Shown one piece after another: positions 11,647 to 23,244 of a stretch of DNA of 64,000 bases (within the stretch, counting starts at the first letter, position 1; each line of letters begins with the position of its first letter). Under the pieces are notes generated by a model. It did not search any database and was not told the origin of the DNA. It saw only the letters and a list, made by a program, of their open reading frames with translations. Source of the stretch: Erythroxylum novogranatense (lineage: Eukaryota; Streptophyta; Magnoliopsida; Malpighiales; Erythroxylaceae); the NCBI GenBank assembly GCA_029891385.1, contig CM057235.1, positions 22,375,120 to 22,439,119 of the forward strand, written 5' to 3'. Made by a program: the position numbers and the translations under genes.

Positions 11647-14600
11647 TGTTGGATCCAGGACCCAACTGCTTATAACTTAACACTCTTGCTCTTGCTCTGG
11701 TACCACAGTTGTTGGATCCAGGACCCAACTGCATAGACTTACCACTGTCACAGTTTCTTTGACACCAAAAGATATTGGACCCCGCTCCCGGAGCCCAACT
11801 TCCGTATTCTTGAAACCTTGCGCTTATAATATTGCAGTGCTGTATGCTGTTATTCCATAAAAGTGATGAGCGCATACTACCTAAAAATCGTAATCACATA
11901 TTGACTTGTTCATATGAAAAATAGCTTAAAGACTCACGTTAGCATAGAGGCAAGAATCGCCTTAATCGGAGTTATATAACTCAAGATACACTCCAAAAAC
12001 CTAAAAGAGTTCACACCTGAAACATGTTCTCTTAACTGGCCTCTCACTTCCTTTAATGTGAACTTCCTCAATTTAACTCCAAATGATACCAATATTTGTA
12101 GCAATAAAGATATATGTCTTATAAATCCAATGGTTCAAGCCTCACCTCAATTGGAGGTCGGATGAGGGATTTATACCCAAAACAATAGACCATGCTCACT
12201 TCCAAAATCAAATTGAAACTCTTTTGGAGCGATTGCCATAACTTTTTATCTAGATGTTGGATTGTGTTCTTTATTTCACCATTTGAAAGTACACATCTAG
12301 ATATACAACTCTTATGAAGACCACAAAATGAGATTCGGCCTCTAACATTGTCCAAAACATCATTTTTCCCGTAGCTATCCGTTAAACGGACACGTTCGGG
12401 TGAAAGTGTACCAATTGGTTCGCAAATGTCCGTTAAACGGACATGCAAGTCCGTTTAATGGACATGGGCAGGGTAAAGGGTGTTTTCGCACCCGAGGCTG
12501 TCCGTTTAACGGACATACGTGTTCGTTTAACGGACACGCCTTTCTTCAAAACTTCAAACCCTCTCCTCTTCAATCCAACTTCAAACCACTTGACACTAGC
12601 GTCTTTCAAAACTCATAACTTCTTAATCCTAACTCCAACATGTGCATACTACACCTCTATGGAAAGATAACAAGATTCTCTACAACTCTCATGAAGGATG
12701 AAAAAGCTAATTCCATCATTAATCAAGGCAAAAAGCCACTCAAAGGACACTACTCATTAAAGACCAACGTAACAGTAATATAGCTAAATGAACAGTGACT
12801 GAATGTGTTCTTCACCTCATAACTTTTTAACCCTAAGTCCAAATGAGACAAATGATACACCCTTAGAAATTTCTGAACTTCTACTAAAATCTTCACGAAG
12901 ACTTCCCGATCTAAATCAAGCCCTAAGAGGGTCTAAAACTGAAGCGAATTTCTGTCAAATTTTAGGAAAATTTGACAGCACTTCCCTTGAAAATGCAACT
13001 AACCAATTTGCAATCCTAATGCTTCCACCTGCATAAAACTCAACATGCAACCTCATATAACATAACTCAATCCCAAAAGCATCTCCAAATGCAATTCAAG
13101 GCAACAACCACACTTTTAGCATTCTAACCATATCCAAACTATACAATGATGCAATTGTTTTAAAACATACATGGATTTCACGAAATACATTAGAACTTAA
13201 CATTCTTGCTTTCATATGAAAAATATGAGTTATTACAAGGCTTTAGAGGCATTTTAAGCCACTTGCATCCAAAATCCAAAATACAACTTGTAAAAGTAAA
13301 CTTGCCCAAATTGCATCTAAAGCATTGATTTACAAAAGCTATCTTGAAAATACAAAATCATCATTTCTGGAGTAATGCCTTTAAGCTCGATGGCGATCTC
13401 GTGCTCCTCACCGGAGATGGGACGGGATTGGAGGGTGAGCTTTAAACAAATGGGTAACATGTTTATATTTATGCAAATAAGCTGAATCTATTCATTATTC
13501 ATACTGTTAGCAATTTTCTCATCAAACATTCATACAACTTGCATTCTCATAATTTCATCAAGCTAAAAGCATAACTTCCATGATTCATGCATCTTTCATT
13601 CTGCACATACATGCTACACATAGACACATAGCTGATGGTTCATAAGTCCACAATAACCCATTTAACTACATGAGTGTAGTCGTATCTTTGAGGAGTCCAA
13701 AAGGAACATCCTATGCCACAATCGGGCGGTAGTGAAGCTATCTTGGTCAACGTGCGTGACTTTCTTTGGGTGGACTTAAGTACCTACATAACACAAATTC
13801 ATGCATTAAAATCTGGATCGTTCTTGTCCATTGGCTGATTTCTGAAATTGGATTTTCATGCATCCAAATAGCTGATTCTTAAAATTGTATTTCATGCTTA
13901 AATCACCTTTTATGATTTCACTAATATTCATGCTCATTCAATTCATGAACTTGTCAAGCAAAAGCAAGCAATGTCATATACTAATCAAACTCTCATATAA
14001 TGGCAATCATAAATCAATTAATACACAACCAAAGCTCAATCAATGCTCAACCCAAGGTAATTGAAAAACATTAATTTTCCTTAGTTGAGATAGTATTTAG
14101 AACTTACTAACATAAAGATAAAAATGAAACCCACCTTATAACTTGCTTAATCCTTGCTTAGGAGTGCTCTTCTCCTTGCTCTTCTCCTCTCTCTTGCTCT
14201 ACTTCAAGAGAAACAAGAACCCATTTCAACATAAATTCAATTAAAATTCTACATAACCTCTTTCATGAAATCAACTTTAAAATCACTAAACCCACTTCCT
14301 TTCTAAGCTTTCTACACCAAAACCCAACTAAAAACCAACACTTGAAATCATGAATTACCTTGGTTCTTGACTCAACCAAAGAGTTTCTTGGTTCAAGATG
14401 TAGCTTAGCTCTTCCTCTACACTTTTCCTTCTTGAACTTTCTTCAAACTCTTGCTTAATCTCTTGGAATCTCAAACCCTAGCCATGCTTTTCTCTTTTCT
14501 TCTTCTTCCTTCTCCTTCCACGACATCTTCCCTCTTCTCCCTCTAAAATTTCGAAACTCTTCTTCTTTTTCCTACTAAATCACTTATTCCATTTCCTTTT

Positions 14601-14889
14601 ATACTCCTTATTAATTCACTTAAGCCCAAAAGCCTAAAGCCCACTCACTTCTTCTTCCTTCCTTCTCATTTCCTCTTTAAACTTCTCAAGGCCCACTTGT
14701 CTCTCAAGCCCATCTTATCTTTCTTTTCCTACCTCATTAAGGCCCAACTAACTCATTTAATTTCATTAATTCACCACCTAACTCATTAATGCTATCACAC
14801 ATTAATTAATATCAACTCAATTTATGCTAACATAACTTACTCAATTAATCTAATCATGCTTAATTTAAAAAAAAAATTTGGGGCTAACA
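11647..14889 (-). repeat. 3' LTR of the Tekay-like element (3,243 bp)
   Basis: It runs TGTTGGATCC... to ...GGGGCTAACA on the plus strand and pairs almost base for base with 19772-23019. The first 200 bases hold repeated GGATCCAGGACCCAACTGC blocks. There is a palindrome cluster at 12376-12536 and a pyrimidine-rich tract near 14160-14720. No coding sequence is credible; the short frames through the palindromes are by-products. Confidence 0.92.
12376..12536. repeat. Cluster of five 17-nt palindromes (TGTCCGTT-N-AACGGACA)
   Basis: Near-perfect inverted repeats with 8-base arms and one central base lie at 12376-12392, 12427-12443, 12448-12464, 12499-12515 and 12520-12536. The arms contain AACGG, the core bound by plant three-repeat MYB factors. 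A regulatory role is inference. The other LTR has a matching cluster with a different arrangement. Confidence 0.85.
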
Positions 14890-14904
14890 TTTCTCCCCCC
14901 CTTT
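14890..14904 (-). other. Polypurine tract of the Tekay-like element
   Basis: The minus strand reads AAAGGGGGGGAGAAA directly before the 3' LTR start (TGTTAGCCCC). This is the plus-strand priming site of the element. Confidence 0.8.
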
Positions 14905-15480
14905 AGAAATTTCATCCTCGAAATTCTTACCTGATCCATTGAAGAGGAGTGGATACTTCTCCTTCATTGCATCCAAAGGTTCCCACGTCTCCTCTTCAAC
15001 TGCATGATTCCTCCAAAGGACTTTAACTAGCTGAATTGTCTTGTTCCTGAGAACTTTCTCCTTGCTATCCAGAATTGCCACTGGCATCTCCTCATAGCTC
15101 GGATCATCACTCAATTTGAACCTCCGAGGTTCGAATAATGTGAGAAGGATCGATCTGTACCTTCTCAACATGGAAACATGAAAACATCATAGATCCGAGA
15201 CAACTCGGAGGCAATGCCAACTCAGTAAGCTAACGGCCCGATCCTCTCTAGAATCTCATACGGACCCACATACCGAGGACTTAACTTGCCTTTCTTGCCA
15301 AACCTCATGACTCCCTTCCATGGAGACGTCTTGAGAATACTTTGTCACCTATTATGACTCCATCTCCTTCCCGTGAGCATCTGATAACTCTTCATTCTAT
15401 CCCGAAATTTGCCTTAAGCATTGCTTGATCAAACTAACCTTATTCATTATCATCTCAACCAATTACGGTCCTACCAGCTT
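14905..15480 (-). pseudogene. Integrase C-terminus with chromodomain (copy 1)
   Basis: The open frame at 15171-14884 reads SYEEMPVAILDSKEKVLR, LVKVLWRNH and EETWEPLDAMKEKYP, then FEDEISKGGE. This is the chromodomain of a plant chromovirus, with the conserved W-x-N-H and E-x-T-W-E elements. Chromodomains of this class are held to steer integration to marked chromatin. The upstream linker (15172-15480) holds the GPYEI-type integrase C-terminal region but is broken by frameshifts relative to the copy at 23237-24406. Confidence 0.85.
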
Positions 15481-15484
15481 CCTT

Positions 15485-16205
15485 TCACCTTCTCCATCCC
15501 AACATATTGAGTCCTGCATCTTCGCCATCTGGTAACTTCATAAGGAGCCATCCAATGCTCGAATGGTACGAATTGTTATAGGCAAATTTGACCAACGACA
15601 AATGTTCATCCCATGCTCCTTTGAAGTCCATGACACACACTCTGAGCATTCCCTCTAGGGTCTGAATGGTCCTCTCAGATTGACCATCCGTCTTAGGATG
15701 AAATGCTGTGCTGAAACTCAACTTAGTCCCTAAAGCTTCCTACAAACTACTCCAGAATCTCGACGTAAATCGAGGATCCCTGTCGGATACTATGGAATCT
15801 GGAACTCCATGTAACCTCACTACCTCATCAATGTATTTCCTTGCTAACACCTGCAATGAATCTGTCTGCTTAATTTCCAGAAAATGGGCTGACTTGGTTA
15901 ACCGATCTACAATAACCCATATGGCATCATGCTTCCTACTAGTTCTGGGTAAACTCATCAGAAAATCCATAGTGATCCTTTGCCACTTCCATTCAGAATG
16001 GACAATGGCATAACAAGCTGAAGGTGCACGGTGTTCACCTTGACCTTCTTGACACACTAGACATCTGCTCACATACTCTGCTACATCCCTCTTTATGCCT
16101 TTCCACGAAATGCTCCTTCAGTCCCTCAGACATCCCAGTGCTTGCTGGGTGCATGGAATAAGGCGCGTTATGTGCCTCATCCAAGATCTCGTCCTTGACT
16201 TCCTT
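15485..16205 (-). pseudogene. Integrase core (copy 1), frameshifted
   Basis: Two minus-strand frames (16072-15740 and 15721-15485) carry [52 protein letters not shown] and [15 protein letters not shown]. These are the zinc-binding half and the D,D-E catalytic core of Ty3/gypsy integrase. Compared with the uninterrupted copy at 23237-24406, single-base losses break the frame at several places, including around 15735, 16035 and 16110. Confidence 0.85.
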
Positions 16206-16211
16206 AATATT

Positions 16212-16778
16212 CTAATACATATACTGCTTGACTACCATAAGTCCGTCATCTCTCACTACCACTTCAGACTGCTTGCCATTCTGGATTTCCTCACGAAGCT
16301 TACTCAATTCTGCATCCTGCTCCTGCAACTCCTTGACTTTCTTTCTAAGTATCGGCCTCACCCTGAATTGAGCAAGAATGCATTCTGACTTATCCTGCTT
16401 CAAGCTTATCTTAAGCTTAGCCATCTGTTCCAACAAAGGCAAGTAAACTGCCTGGACATGAGCTATGGATGACTTCCTACTCAATGCATCCGCTACTACA
16501 TTTGCCTTGCCTGGATGGTACTCAATTATCAAATCGTAGTCCTTAAGTAACTCAATCCACCTTCTCTGCCTCAAATTAAGCTCTTTCTGGCTCACTAAAT
16601 ACTTAAGACTCTTGTGATCCGTGAAAATCCTAGTCTGCACCCCATACAAATAATGTCTCCAAATTTCCAGGGCAAAAATTACTGCTACTAGGTCTAAATC
16701 ATGAGTAGGATAATTCAACTCATATGGCTTCAACTGTCGTGAAGCATAGGCTATCACTCTGTCGTTCTGCATTAACAC
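16212..16778 (-). pseudogene. RNase H domain and integrase leader (copy 1)
   Basis: A 188-residue minus-strand frame reads [42 protein letters not shown] and [16 protein letters not shown]. It then runs through a charged spacer toward integrase. These are standard Ty3/gypsy RNase H motifs, including the TDHKSL and ADALSR blocks. The frame is open here but is disconnected from RT and integrase by frameshifts. Confidence 0.85.
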
Positions 16779-16806
16779 ACAACCTAAGCCTTTTCTCGAA
16801 GCATCA

Positions 16807-17780
16807 TCAGTACCTCAGATACCCTTGATCTCCATTGGGCAGGATTAGGATTGGAGCGCTCGTTAATCTATGCTTGAGTCCCTCAAAACTCTTCTGACAT
16901 TCTTCACTCCAGATAAACTGCTGATTCTTCCTCAACAACTTAGTTATCGGCGCGACTATCATGGAGAATCCTCCACAAACCTTCTCGTAATAACTTTGCC
17001 AGCCTAGAAAACTACGTGCCTCTTTTCTTGTCTTAGGCTCTTGCCAATTAACCACTGCTTCTAATTTTCTCGGATCAACATGGATCCCTCTGCTGGAAAT
17101 CACATGTCGAGGAAAACCACTTCATGCAGCCAAAATTCACACTTGCTGAATTTGGCATATAGCTCTCTTTCCTTTAATCTTTGCAACACTATTCTAAGAT
17201 GCTCTGCATGTTCCCCTTCATCCTTGGAATAGACCAGAATGTCATCGATAAATACTATGACAAACTGATCTAAAACTCCTGAAAAACCCTGTTTATAAGG
17301 TCCATGAATGCAGCTGGAGCATTGGTCATCCAATGGCATGACCACAACTCATAGTGCCGTAACGGTCCCTGAAGTTTTCTTACTAACATCGACTCCACGA
17401 TTGGAGTTGATGTTAACCTGATCTGAGATCTATCTTTAAAAAGACCCTTGCTCCCTGCAGCTGATCAAACAGATCATCTATCCTGGGCAGAGGATACTTG
17501 TTCTTAACCGTCACCTTGTTGAGTTTCCTGTAATCAATGCACATCCGCCAGGTTCCATCCTTCTTTTTAACAAATAGAACTGATGCTCCCCAAGGTGATG
17601 AACTTGGCCTGATAAACTGCTTTTCTAATAATTCCTACAATTGCTCTTTAAGCTCCCTCAACTCAGCTGGAGCCATCCTGTATGGTGGTATTGAAATGGC
17701 TGCGGTTTCGGGAATCAAGTCAATTGCAAACTCAATTTCCCTCACCGGCAAACCCGTAACTCTTCCGAAATACTTAGGAA
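16807..17780 (-). pseudogene. Reverse transcriptase (copy 1), broken
   Basis: Minus-strand pieces give RT in order: [17 protein letters not shown] (about 17560-17500), then [14 protein letters not shown] with the IDD catalytic pair and [11 protein letters not shown] (17345-17100). The thumb/connection follows with SSRGIHVDPRKLEAV, ARSFLGWQSYYEK and FIWSEECQKSFEGLK (17103-16807). The frame breaks between the fingers and palm blocks and again near 17100. The motifs are those of Tekay/Del-type chromoviruses. Confidence 0.85.
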
Positions 17781-18386
17781 CTACCTCACTATAGGGTAAT
17801 CCTCCAACCTTCCTACTTTCACCTCTGGATCCACCACATGTGCCAAAAAGGCCTCGGCCCCCTGGCCCATCATCCTGTCAGCTAGCAAAGCTAAAATGAT
17901 CCTCGGTGCTGGCATCTTCCTGTTCCCCTTGAAGACCACTTTCTCTCCATCACCTAGGTCAAACTCCACTTCCTTACTGCTACAATCTAACTTTGCCCGG
18001 TACTTTTCCATGGCATCCATACCTAGTATGACATCTAGCCCCTTTAGGTCTAGAGGTAGCAAGTCTACTACCAATCTAGCACCATCGATACTGAGCTCGC
18101 ACTCCTTATAGACTAGACTGATCACCACCTTACTCCCTAAAGGAGTACTAACAACCAGAAAATTATCCATAATCTCAGGATTCATAGCATGCATATTCAG
18201 ACTTGAGGACACAAATGAATGTGTAGAGCCAGTATCAATCAGAACATAAACTGCTGAATTAAATAATTGAGCCATACCAGTCACAACTCCGAGAGCAGCT
18301 GCGACTTCTTCCCTGGTCATGGAAAATACTCTAGCTGGTGTCTGATCCTGTGCCCTTGGCCTCCCTGCAGGATTTGCCTTCCTCAT
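17781..18386 (-). pseudogene. Aspartic protease region (copy 1)
   Basis: The 201-residue minus-strand frame contains YVLIDTGSTHSFVSSSL (active site D-T-G) about 50 residues in, followed by LKGLDVILGMDAM, the hydrophobic-Gly block of retropepsins. The protease is intact here, and the frame continues as the usual linker to RT, which is lost at about 17781. A short Pro/Ala/Gln-rich piece links it to the gag knuckle. Confidence 0.85.
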
Positions 18387-18435
18387 GCCTCTGAATTGCC
18401 TATTTACATGGCAGTGCAGTTCTCTGCTGTTTAGT

Positions 18436-19584
18436 CTACCTCTGGACTTGAAATTGAGAGCCCTCTTGCCTTAACCTCTGAGGACAATCTCTCATCATGT
18501 GCCCCTTCTCTCCACATTGGAAACAACCACCAAACCCCCTGAGACACTTCTCCGGATAAAACTTCCCACATTGATCACATTGAGGGTTTGCATACTTGCC
18601 TTTCCATGTCTTCCCTGGGCCTCCCACACTAGAGACCCCTTTCGAAACTGCCACTTGATCTGCTGGCTCTTGGCAGGACCACTATTGCCCATACCACCAC
18701 GAGAATGAAAAATCCTTGTGCTCCTTTCGGATCTTGGAGCACTCACTCCCTCTGGAAGGCGCTCCCGGTCTTCCTCTTTACATTACCTCGACTTGATGTT
18801 CTCCAACTTTTTGCTGAGACCAAAGATCTACCAACTATTTGGTAGTCATAGAAATTATGGATCAAGACCTTCTCCCCGATTCTAAGTGCAATCCACTCTC
18901 GAACTTGCGGCACTTATCCTCTTGATCGCCACAATGTTTCTTGCATACCGTGACAACCGAGTGAATTTCAGCTCATATTCACTCACACTCGGCTCCTCCG
19001 CTGAGGCTCGAAACTCCCGACCTTCTCTGGGCGTAAACCCTCGAGAAGTACTTCTTCCTAATACTTCCGAAACTCCCTCCATGTCAAGATTGGAGGTATT
19101 GCTCCATGGGGCACCGACTCCCACCAAAGGTCAGCGCGATCCCTTGCAATAAACTAGCTGCATATTCTAACCTCTCCTCATCCGAGCACTTCATCGATTC
19201 AGACCCTCTCGGTCCGCTTCAGCCATCTTCACTTCCTGGGATTAGCAGTCCGCTGAAATCGACAAATTCCATACTTAGGAGTTTGTCATCGCCCACTCCG
19301 ATCTGCTGGAGTTGGCATCTGAGCTTGCATTCCTTGGCCTATGGCGTAAGTAAAAACTCAGGCGAAGGCTGAAAGAGCTGGGATCTCTTGGATTTACTTG
19401 AGGTATAGGAGGGGCCGAGAGGCACTTCATGCCGCACACTTGGTTCCTCTGAATCAAACAGGATGGTCCTCGCATCACAGGGAATATGGGATTCATCCGT
19501 ACTTCCCGCGAGAGCTGATCGAGATTGAGCTCCTCGAGTTCTCCTTGAGGCACGTATTACTCCTTTAAATGAAAACCATTTCAA
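18436..19584 (-). pseudogene. Gag with CCHC knuckle (copy 1), fragmented
   Basis: From right to left on the minus strand there is an N-terminal gag part (19584-19275), a matrix/capsid piece with EPSVSEYELKFTRLSRYA (19127-18882), and a basic tail with CDQCGKFYPEKC and the knuckle CFQCGEKGHMMRDCPQ (18654-18436). Gag packages the element RNA in virus-like particles. The three pieces lie in different frames, so the gene is dead. The start must lie between 19584 and the PBS at 19767. Confidence 0.75.
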
Positions 19585-19746
19585 ATCTTTAACTCATGCT
19601 TTGTGAAACCAGTTCAAATCATGTAAAACAATTCAAAACCAATAGTGCATGTACTGTATTTAAAACAATGCATAGGGTTCATGTAACATGATGCATGCTG
19701 ACTCTACCCTTGAGGCTACCCACTAGGGTTCCTAGGAAATCATAAA

Positions 19747-19767
19747 CCTAGAGCTGCTCTGATACCA
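19747..19767 (-). other. Primer binding site of the Tekay-like element
   Basis: The minus strand reads TGGTATCAGAGCAGCTCTAGG from 19767, a few bases inside the LTR edge at 19772. TGGTATCAGAGC matches the plant initiator Met tRNA type. A second TGGTATCAAAGC-like copy lies inside the LTR near 19880-19895. Confidence 0.85.
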
Positions 19768-19771
19768 CAGT

Positions 19772-22700
19772 TGTTGGATCCAGGACCCAACTGCTTACAA
19801 CTTAGCACCCTTGCTCTTGCTCTGGTACCACAGTTCTTGGATCCAGGACCCAACTGCATAGACTTACCACTGTCACAGTTGCTTTGATACCACAAGATAT
19901 TGGACCCTGCTCCCAGAGCCCAACTTCCGTATTCCTGAAACCTTGCGCTTATAACATTGTAGTGCTGTATGCTGTTGTTCCATAAAAGTGATGAGCGCAC
20001 ACTACCTAAACATCGTAATCACATATTGACTTGTTCATATCAAAAATAGCTTAAAGCCTCACGTTCGCATAGAGGCAAGAATCGCCTTAATCGGAGTTAT
20101 ATAACTCAAGATACACTCCAAAAACCTAAAAAAGTTCACACCCCAAACATGCTCTCTTAACCGGCCTCTCACTTCCTTTAATGTGAACTTCCTAAATTTA
20201 TCTCCAAATGATACCAATTTTTGTAGCAATAAAGATATATGTCTTATAAATCCAATGGTTCAAGCCTCACCTTAATTGGAGGTCGGATGAGGGATTTATA
20301 CCCAAAACAATAGACCATGTTCACTTCCAAAATCAAATTGAAACTCTTTTGGCGCGATTTCCATAATTTTTTATCTATATGTCTGATTGCGTTCGTTCTT
20401 TCACCATTTGAAAGAAGAAATCTAGATCTACAACTCTTATGAAGACCACAAAACGATATTCGGCCTCTAAAATTGTCCAAAACATCATTTTCCCGTAGTT
20501 GTCCGTTAAACGGACACACATGTCCGTTTAACGAACATGTTCGGGTGAAAGTGTACCAATTGGTTCGCAAATGTCCGTTAAACGGACATGGGCAGGGTAA
20601 GGGGTGTTTTGGCACCCGAGGCTGTCCGTTTAACGGACATTCATGTCCGTTTATCAGACACGCCTTTCTTCAAAACTTCAAACCCTCTCCTCTTCAATCC
20701 AACTTCAAACCACTTGACACTAGCGTCTTTCAAAACTCATAACTTCTTAATCCTAACTCCAACATGTGCATACTACACCACTATGGAAAGATAACAAGAT
20801 TCTCTACAACTCTCATGAAGGATGCAAAAGCTAATTCCATCATTAATCAAGGCAAAAAGCCACTCAAAGGACACTACTCATTAAAGACCAATGTAACAGT
20901 AATATAGCTAAATGAACAGTGACTGAATGTGTTCTTCACCTCATAACTTTTTAACCCTAAGTCCAAATGAGATAAATGATACACCCTTAGAAAGTTCTGA
21001 ACTTCTACTAAAATCTTCACGAAGACTTCCAATCTAAATCAAGCCCTAAGAGGGTCTAAAACTGAAGCGAAGTTCTGTCAAATTTTAGGAAAATTTGACA
21101 GCACTTCCCTTGAAAATGCAACTAACCAATTTGCAATCCTAATGCTTCCACCTGCATAAAACTTAACATGCAACCTCATATAACATAACTCAATCCCAAA
21201 AGCATCTCCAAATGCAATTCAAGGCAACAACCACACATTTAGCATTCTAACCATATCCAAACTATACAATGATGCAATTGTTTTAAAACATACATGGATT
21301 TCACGAAATACATTAGAACTTAACATTCTTGCTTTCATATGAAAAATATGAGTTATTACAAGGCTTTAGAGGCATTTTAAGCCACTTGCATCCAAAATCC
21401 AAAATACAACTTGTAAAAGTAAACTTGCCCAAATTGCATCTAAAGCATTGATTTACAAAGCTATCTTGAAAATACAAAATCATCATTTACGAGTAATGCC
21501 TTTAAGCTCGATGGTCGATCTCGTGCTCCTCACCGGAGATGGGGCGGGATTGGAGGGTGAGCTTTAAACTCGTGGGTAACATGTTTATATTTATGAAAAT
21601 AAGCTGAATCTATTCATTATTCATCTTGTTAGCAATTTTCTCATCAAACATTCATACAACTTGCATTCTCATAATTTCATCAAGCTAAAAGCATAACTTT
21701 CATGATTCATGCATCTTTCATTCTGGCACATACATGCTACACATAGACACATAGCTGATGGTTCATAAGTCCACAATAACCCATTTAACTACATGAGTGT
21801 AGTCGTATCTTTGAGGAGTCCAAAAGGAACATCCTATGCCACAATCGGGCGGTAGTGCGAAGCTATCTTTGGTCAACGATGCACGTGACTTTCTTTGGGT
21901 GGACTTAAGTACCCACATAACACAAATTCATGCATTAAAATCTGATTTGTTCTTGTCCATTTGGCTGATTTCTGAAATTGGATTTTCATGCATCCAAATA
22001 GCTTATTCTTAAAAATTGTATTTCATGCTTAAATCACCTTTCATGATTTCACTAATATTCATGCTCATTCAATTCATGAACTTGTCAAGCAAAAGCAAGC
22101 AATGTCATATACTAATCAAACTCTAACATAATGGCAATCATAAATTAATTAATACACAACCAAAGCTCAATCAATGCTCAACCCAAGGTAATTGAAAAAC
22201 ATTAATTTTCTTTAGTTTAGATAGTATTTAGAACTTACTAACATAAAGATAAAAATGAAACCCACCTTATAACTTGCTTAATCCTTGCTTAGGAGTGCTC
22301 TTCTCCTTGCTCTTCTCCTCTCTCTTGCTCTACTTCAAGAGAAACAAGAACCCATTTCAACATAAATTCAATTAAAATTCTACATAACCCCTTTCATGAA
22401 ATCAACTTTAAAATCACTAAACCCACTTCCTTTCTAAGCTTTCTACACCAAAACCCAACTAAAAACCAACACTTGAAATCATGACTTACCTTGGTTCTTG
22501 ACTTAACCAAAGAGTTTCTTGGTTCAAGATGTAGCTTAGCTCTTCCTCTACACTTTTCCTTCTTGAACTTTCTTCAAACTCTTGCTTAATCTCTTGGAAT
22601 CTCAAACCCTAGCCATGCTTTTCTCTTTTCTTCTTCTTCCTTCTCCTTCCACGACATCTTCCCTCTTCTCCCTCTAACAATTCGAAACTCTTCTTCTTTT

Positions 22701-23019
22701 TCCTACTAAATCACTTATTCCATTTCCTTTTATACTCCTTATTAATTCACTTAAGCCCAAAAGCCTAAAGCCCACTTACTTCTTCTTCCTTCCTTCTCAT
22801 TTCCTCTTTAAAATTCTCAAGGCCCACTTGTCTCTCAAGCCCATCTTATCTTTCTTTTCCTACCTCATTAAGGCCCAACTAACTCATTTAATTTCATTAA
22901 TTCACCACCTAACTCATTAATGCTATCACACATTAATTAATATCAACTCAATTTATGCTAACATAACTTACTCAATTAATCTAATCATGCTTAATTTTAA
23001 AAAAAAATTGGGGCTAACA
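19772..23019 (-). repeat. 5' LTR of copy 1, also 3' LTR of the truncated copy (3,248 bp)
   Basis: It pairs with 11647-14889 over its whole length with few changes. On its left is a PBS and on its right a polypurine tract (23020-23034) followed by a chromodomain. The same LTR therefore closes two internal regions. Its termini are TGTTGGATCC and GGGGCTAACA on the plus strand. Confidence 0.92.
20500..20660. repeat. Palindrome cluster in the right LTR
   Basis: Five 17-nt units of the TGTCCGTT-N-AACGGACA type lie at 20500, 20521, 20572, 20623 and 20644. Two have decayed arms. The unit at 20521 has no counterpart in the left LTR. The unit at 12448 in the left LTR is missing here. Confidence 0.85.
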
Positions 23020-23031
23020 TTTCTCCCCCCC

Positions 23032-23244
23032 TTAAGAAATTTCATCCTCGAAATTCTTACCTGATCCATTGAAGAGGTGTGGATACTTCTCCTTCATTGC
23101 ATCCAAAGGTTCCCACGTCGCCTCTTCAACTGCATGATTCCTCCAAAGGACTTTAACTAGCTGAATTGTCTTGTTCCTGAGAACTTTCTCCTTGCTATCC
23201 AGAATTGCCACTGGCATCTCCTCATAGCTCAGATCATCACTCAA
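23032..23244 (-). pseudogene. Chromodomain of the truncated copy
   Basis: The 70-residue frame reads YEEMPVAILDSKEKVLR, VKVLWRNHAVEEATWEP and KNFEDEIS, nearly identical to copy 1. It overlaps the 3' end of the integrase frame at 23237-23244, so one indel separates them. Confidence 0.85.

Larger units (their letters stand above)
11647..23019 (-). mobile_element. Tekay/Del-like chromovirus with both LTRs (11.4 kb)
   Basis: The two LTRs are 11647-14889 and 19772-23019. Minus-strand order from the right is 5' LTR, PBS (19767), gag, CCHC knuckle, protease, RT, RNase H, integrase, chromodomain, polypurine tract (14904-14890), 3' LTR. The full order and the C-terminal chromodomain make it a chromovirus. 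The long LTRs and RT motifs point to the Tekay/Del clade (inference). Many single-base gaps break pol, so it cannot move itself. The left flank is AATTC (11642-11646). The right flank is not host DNA but a second copy of the internal region (23020-24522), so the right LTR is shared by two head-to-tail units. Confidence 0.9.

Noticed and set aside
12376..12536. Regular short repeats that could suggest a CRISPR array
   Set aside because: The units are palindromes with spacers of unequal length inside a plant LTR. There are no cas genes, and the host is eukaryotic.
12119..12670. Overlapping frames through the palindrome cluster, with matching frames at 20244-20794
   Set aside because: The repeated N-G-H and R-L-T-D residues are by-products of the palindrome units on both strands. 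No independent sign of coding.
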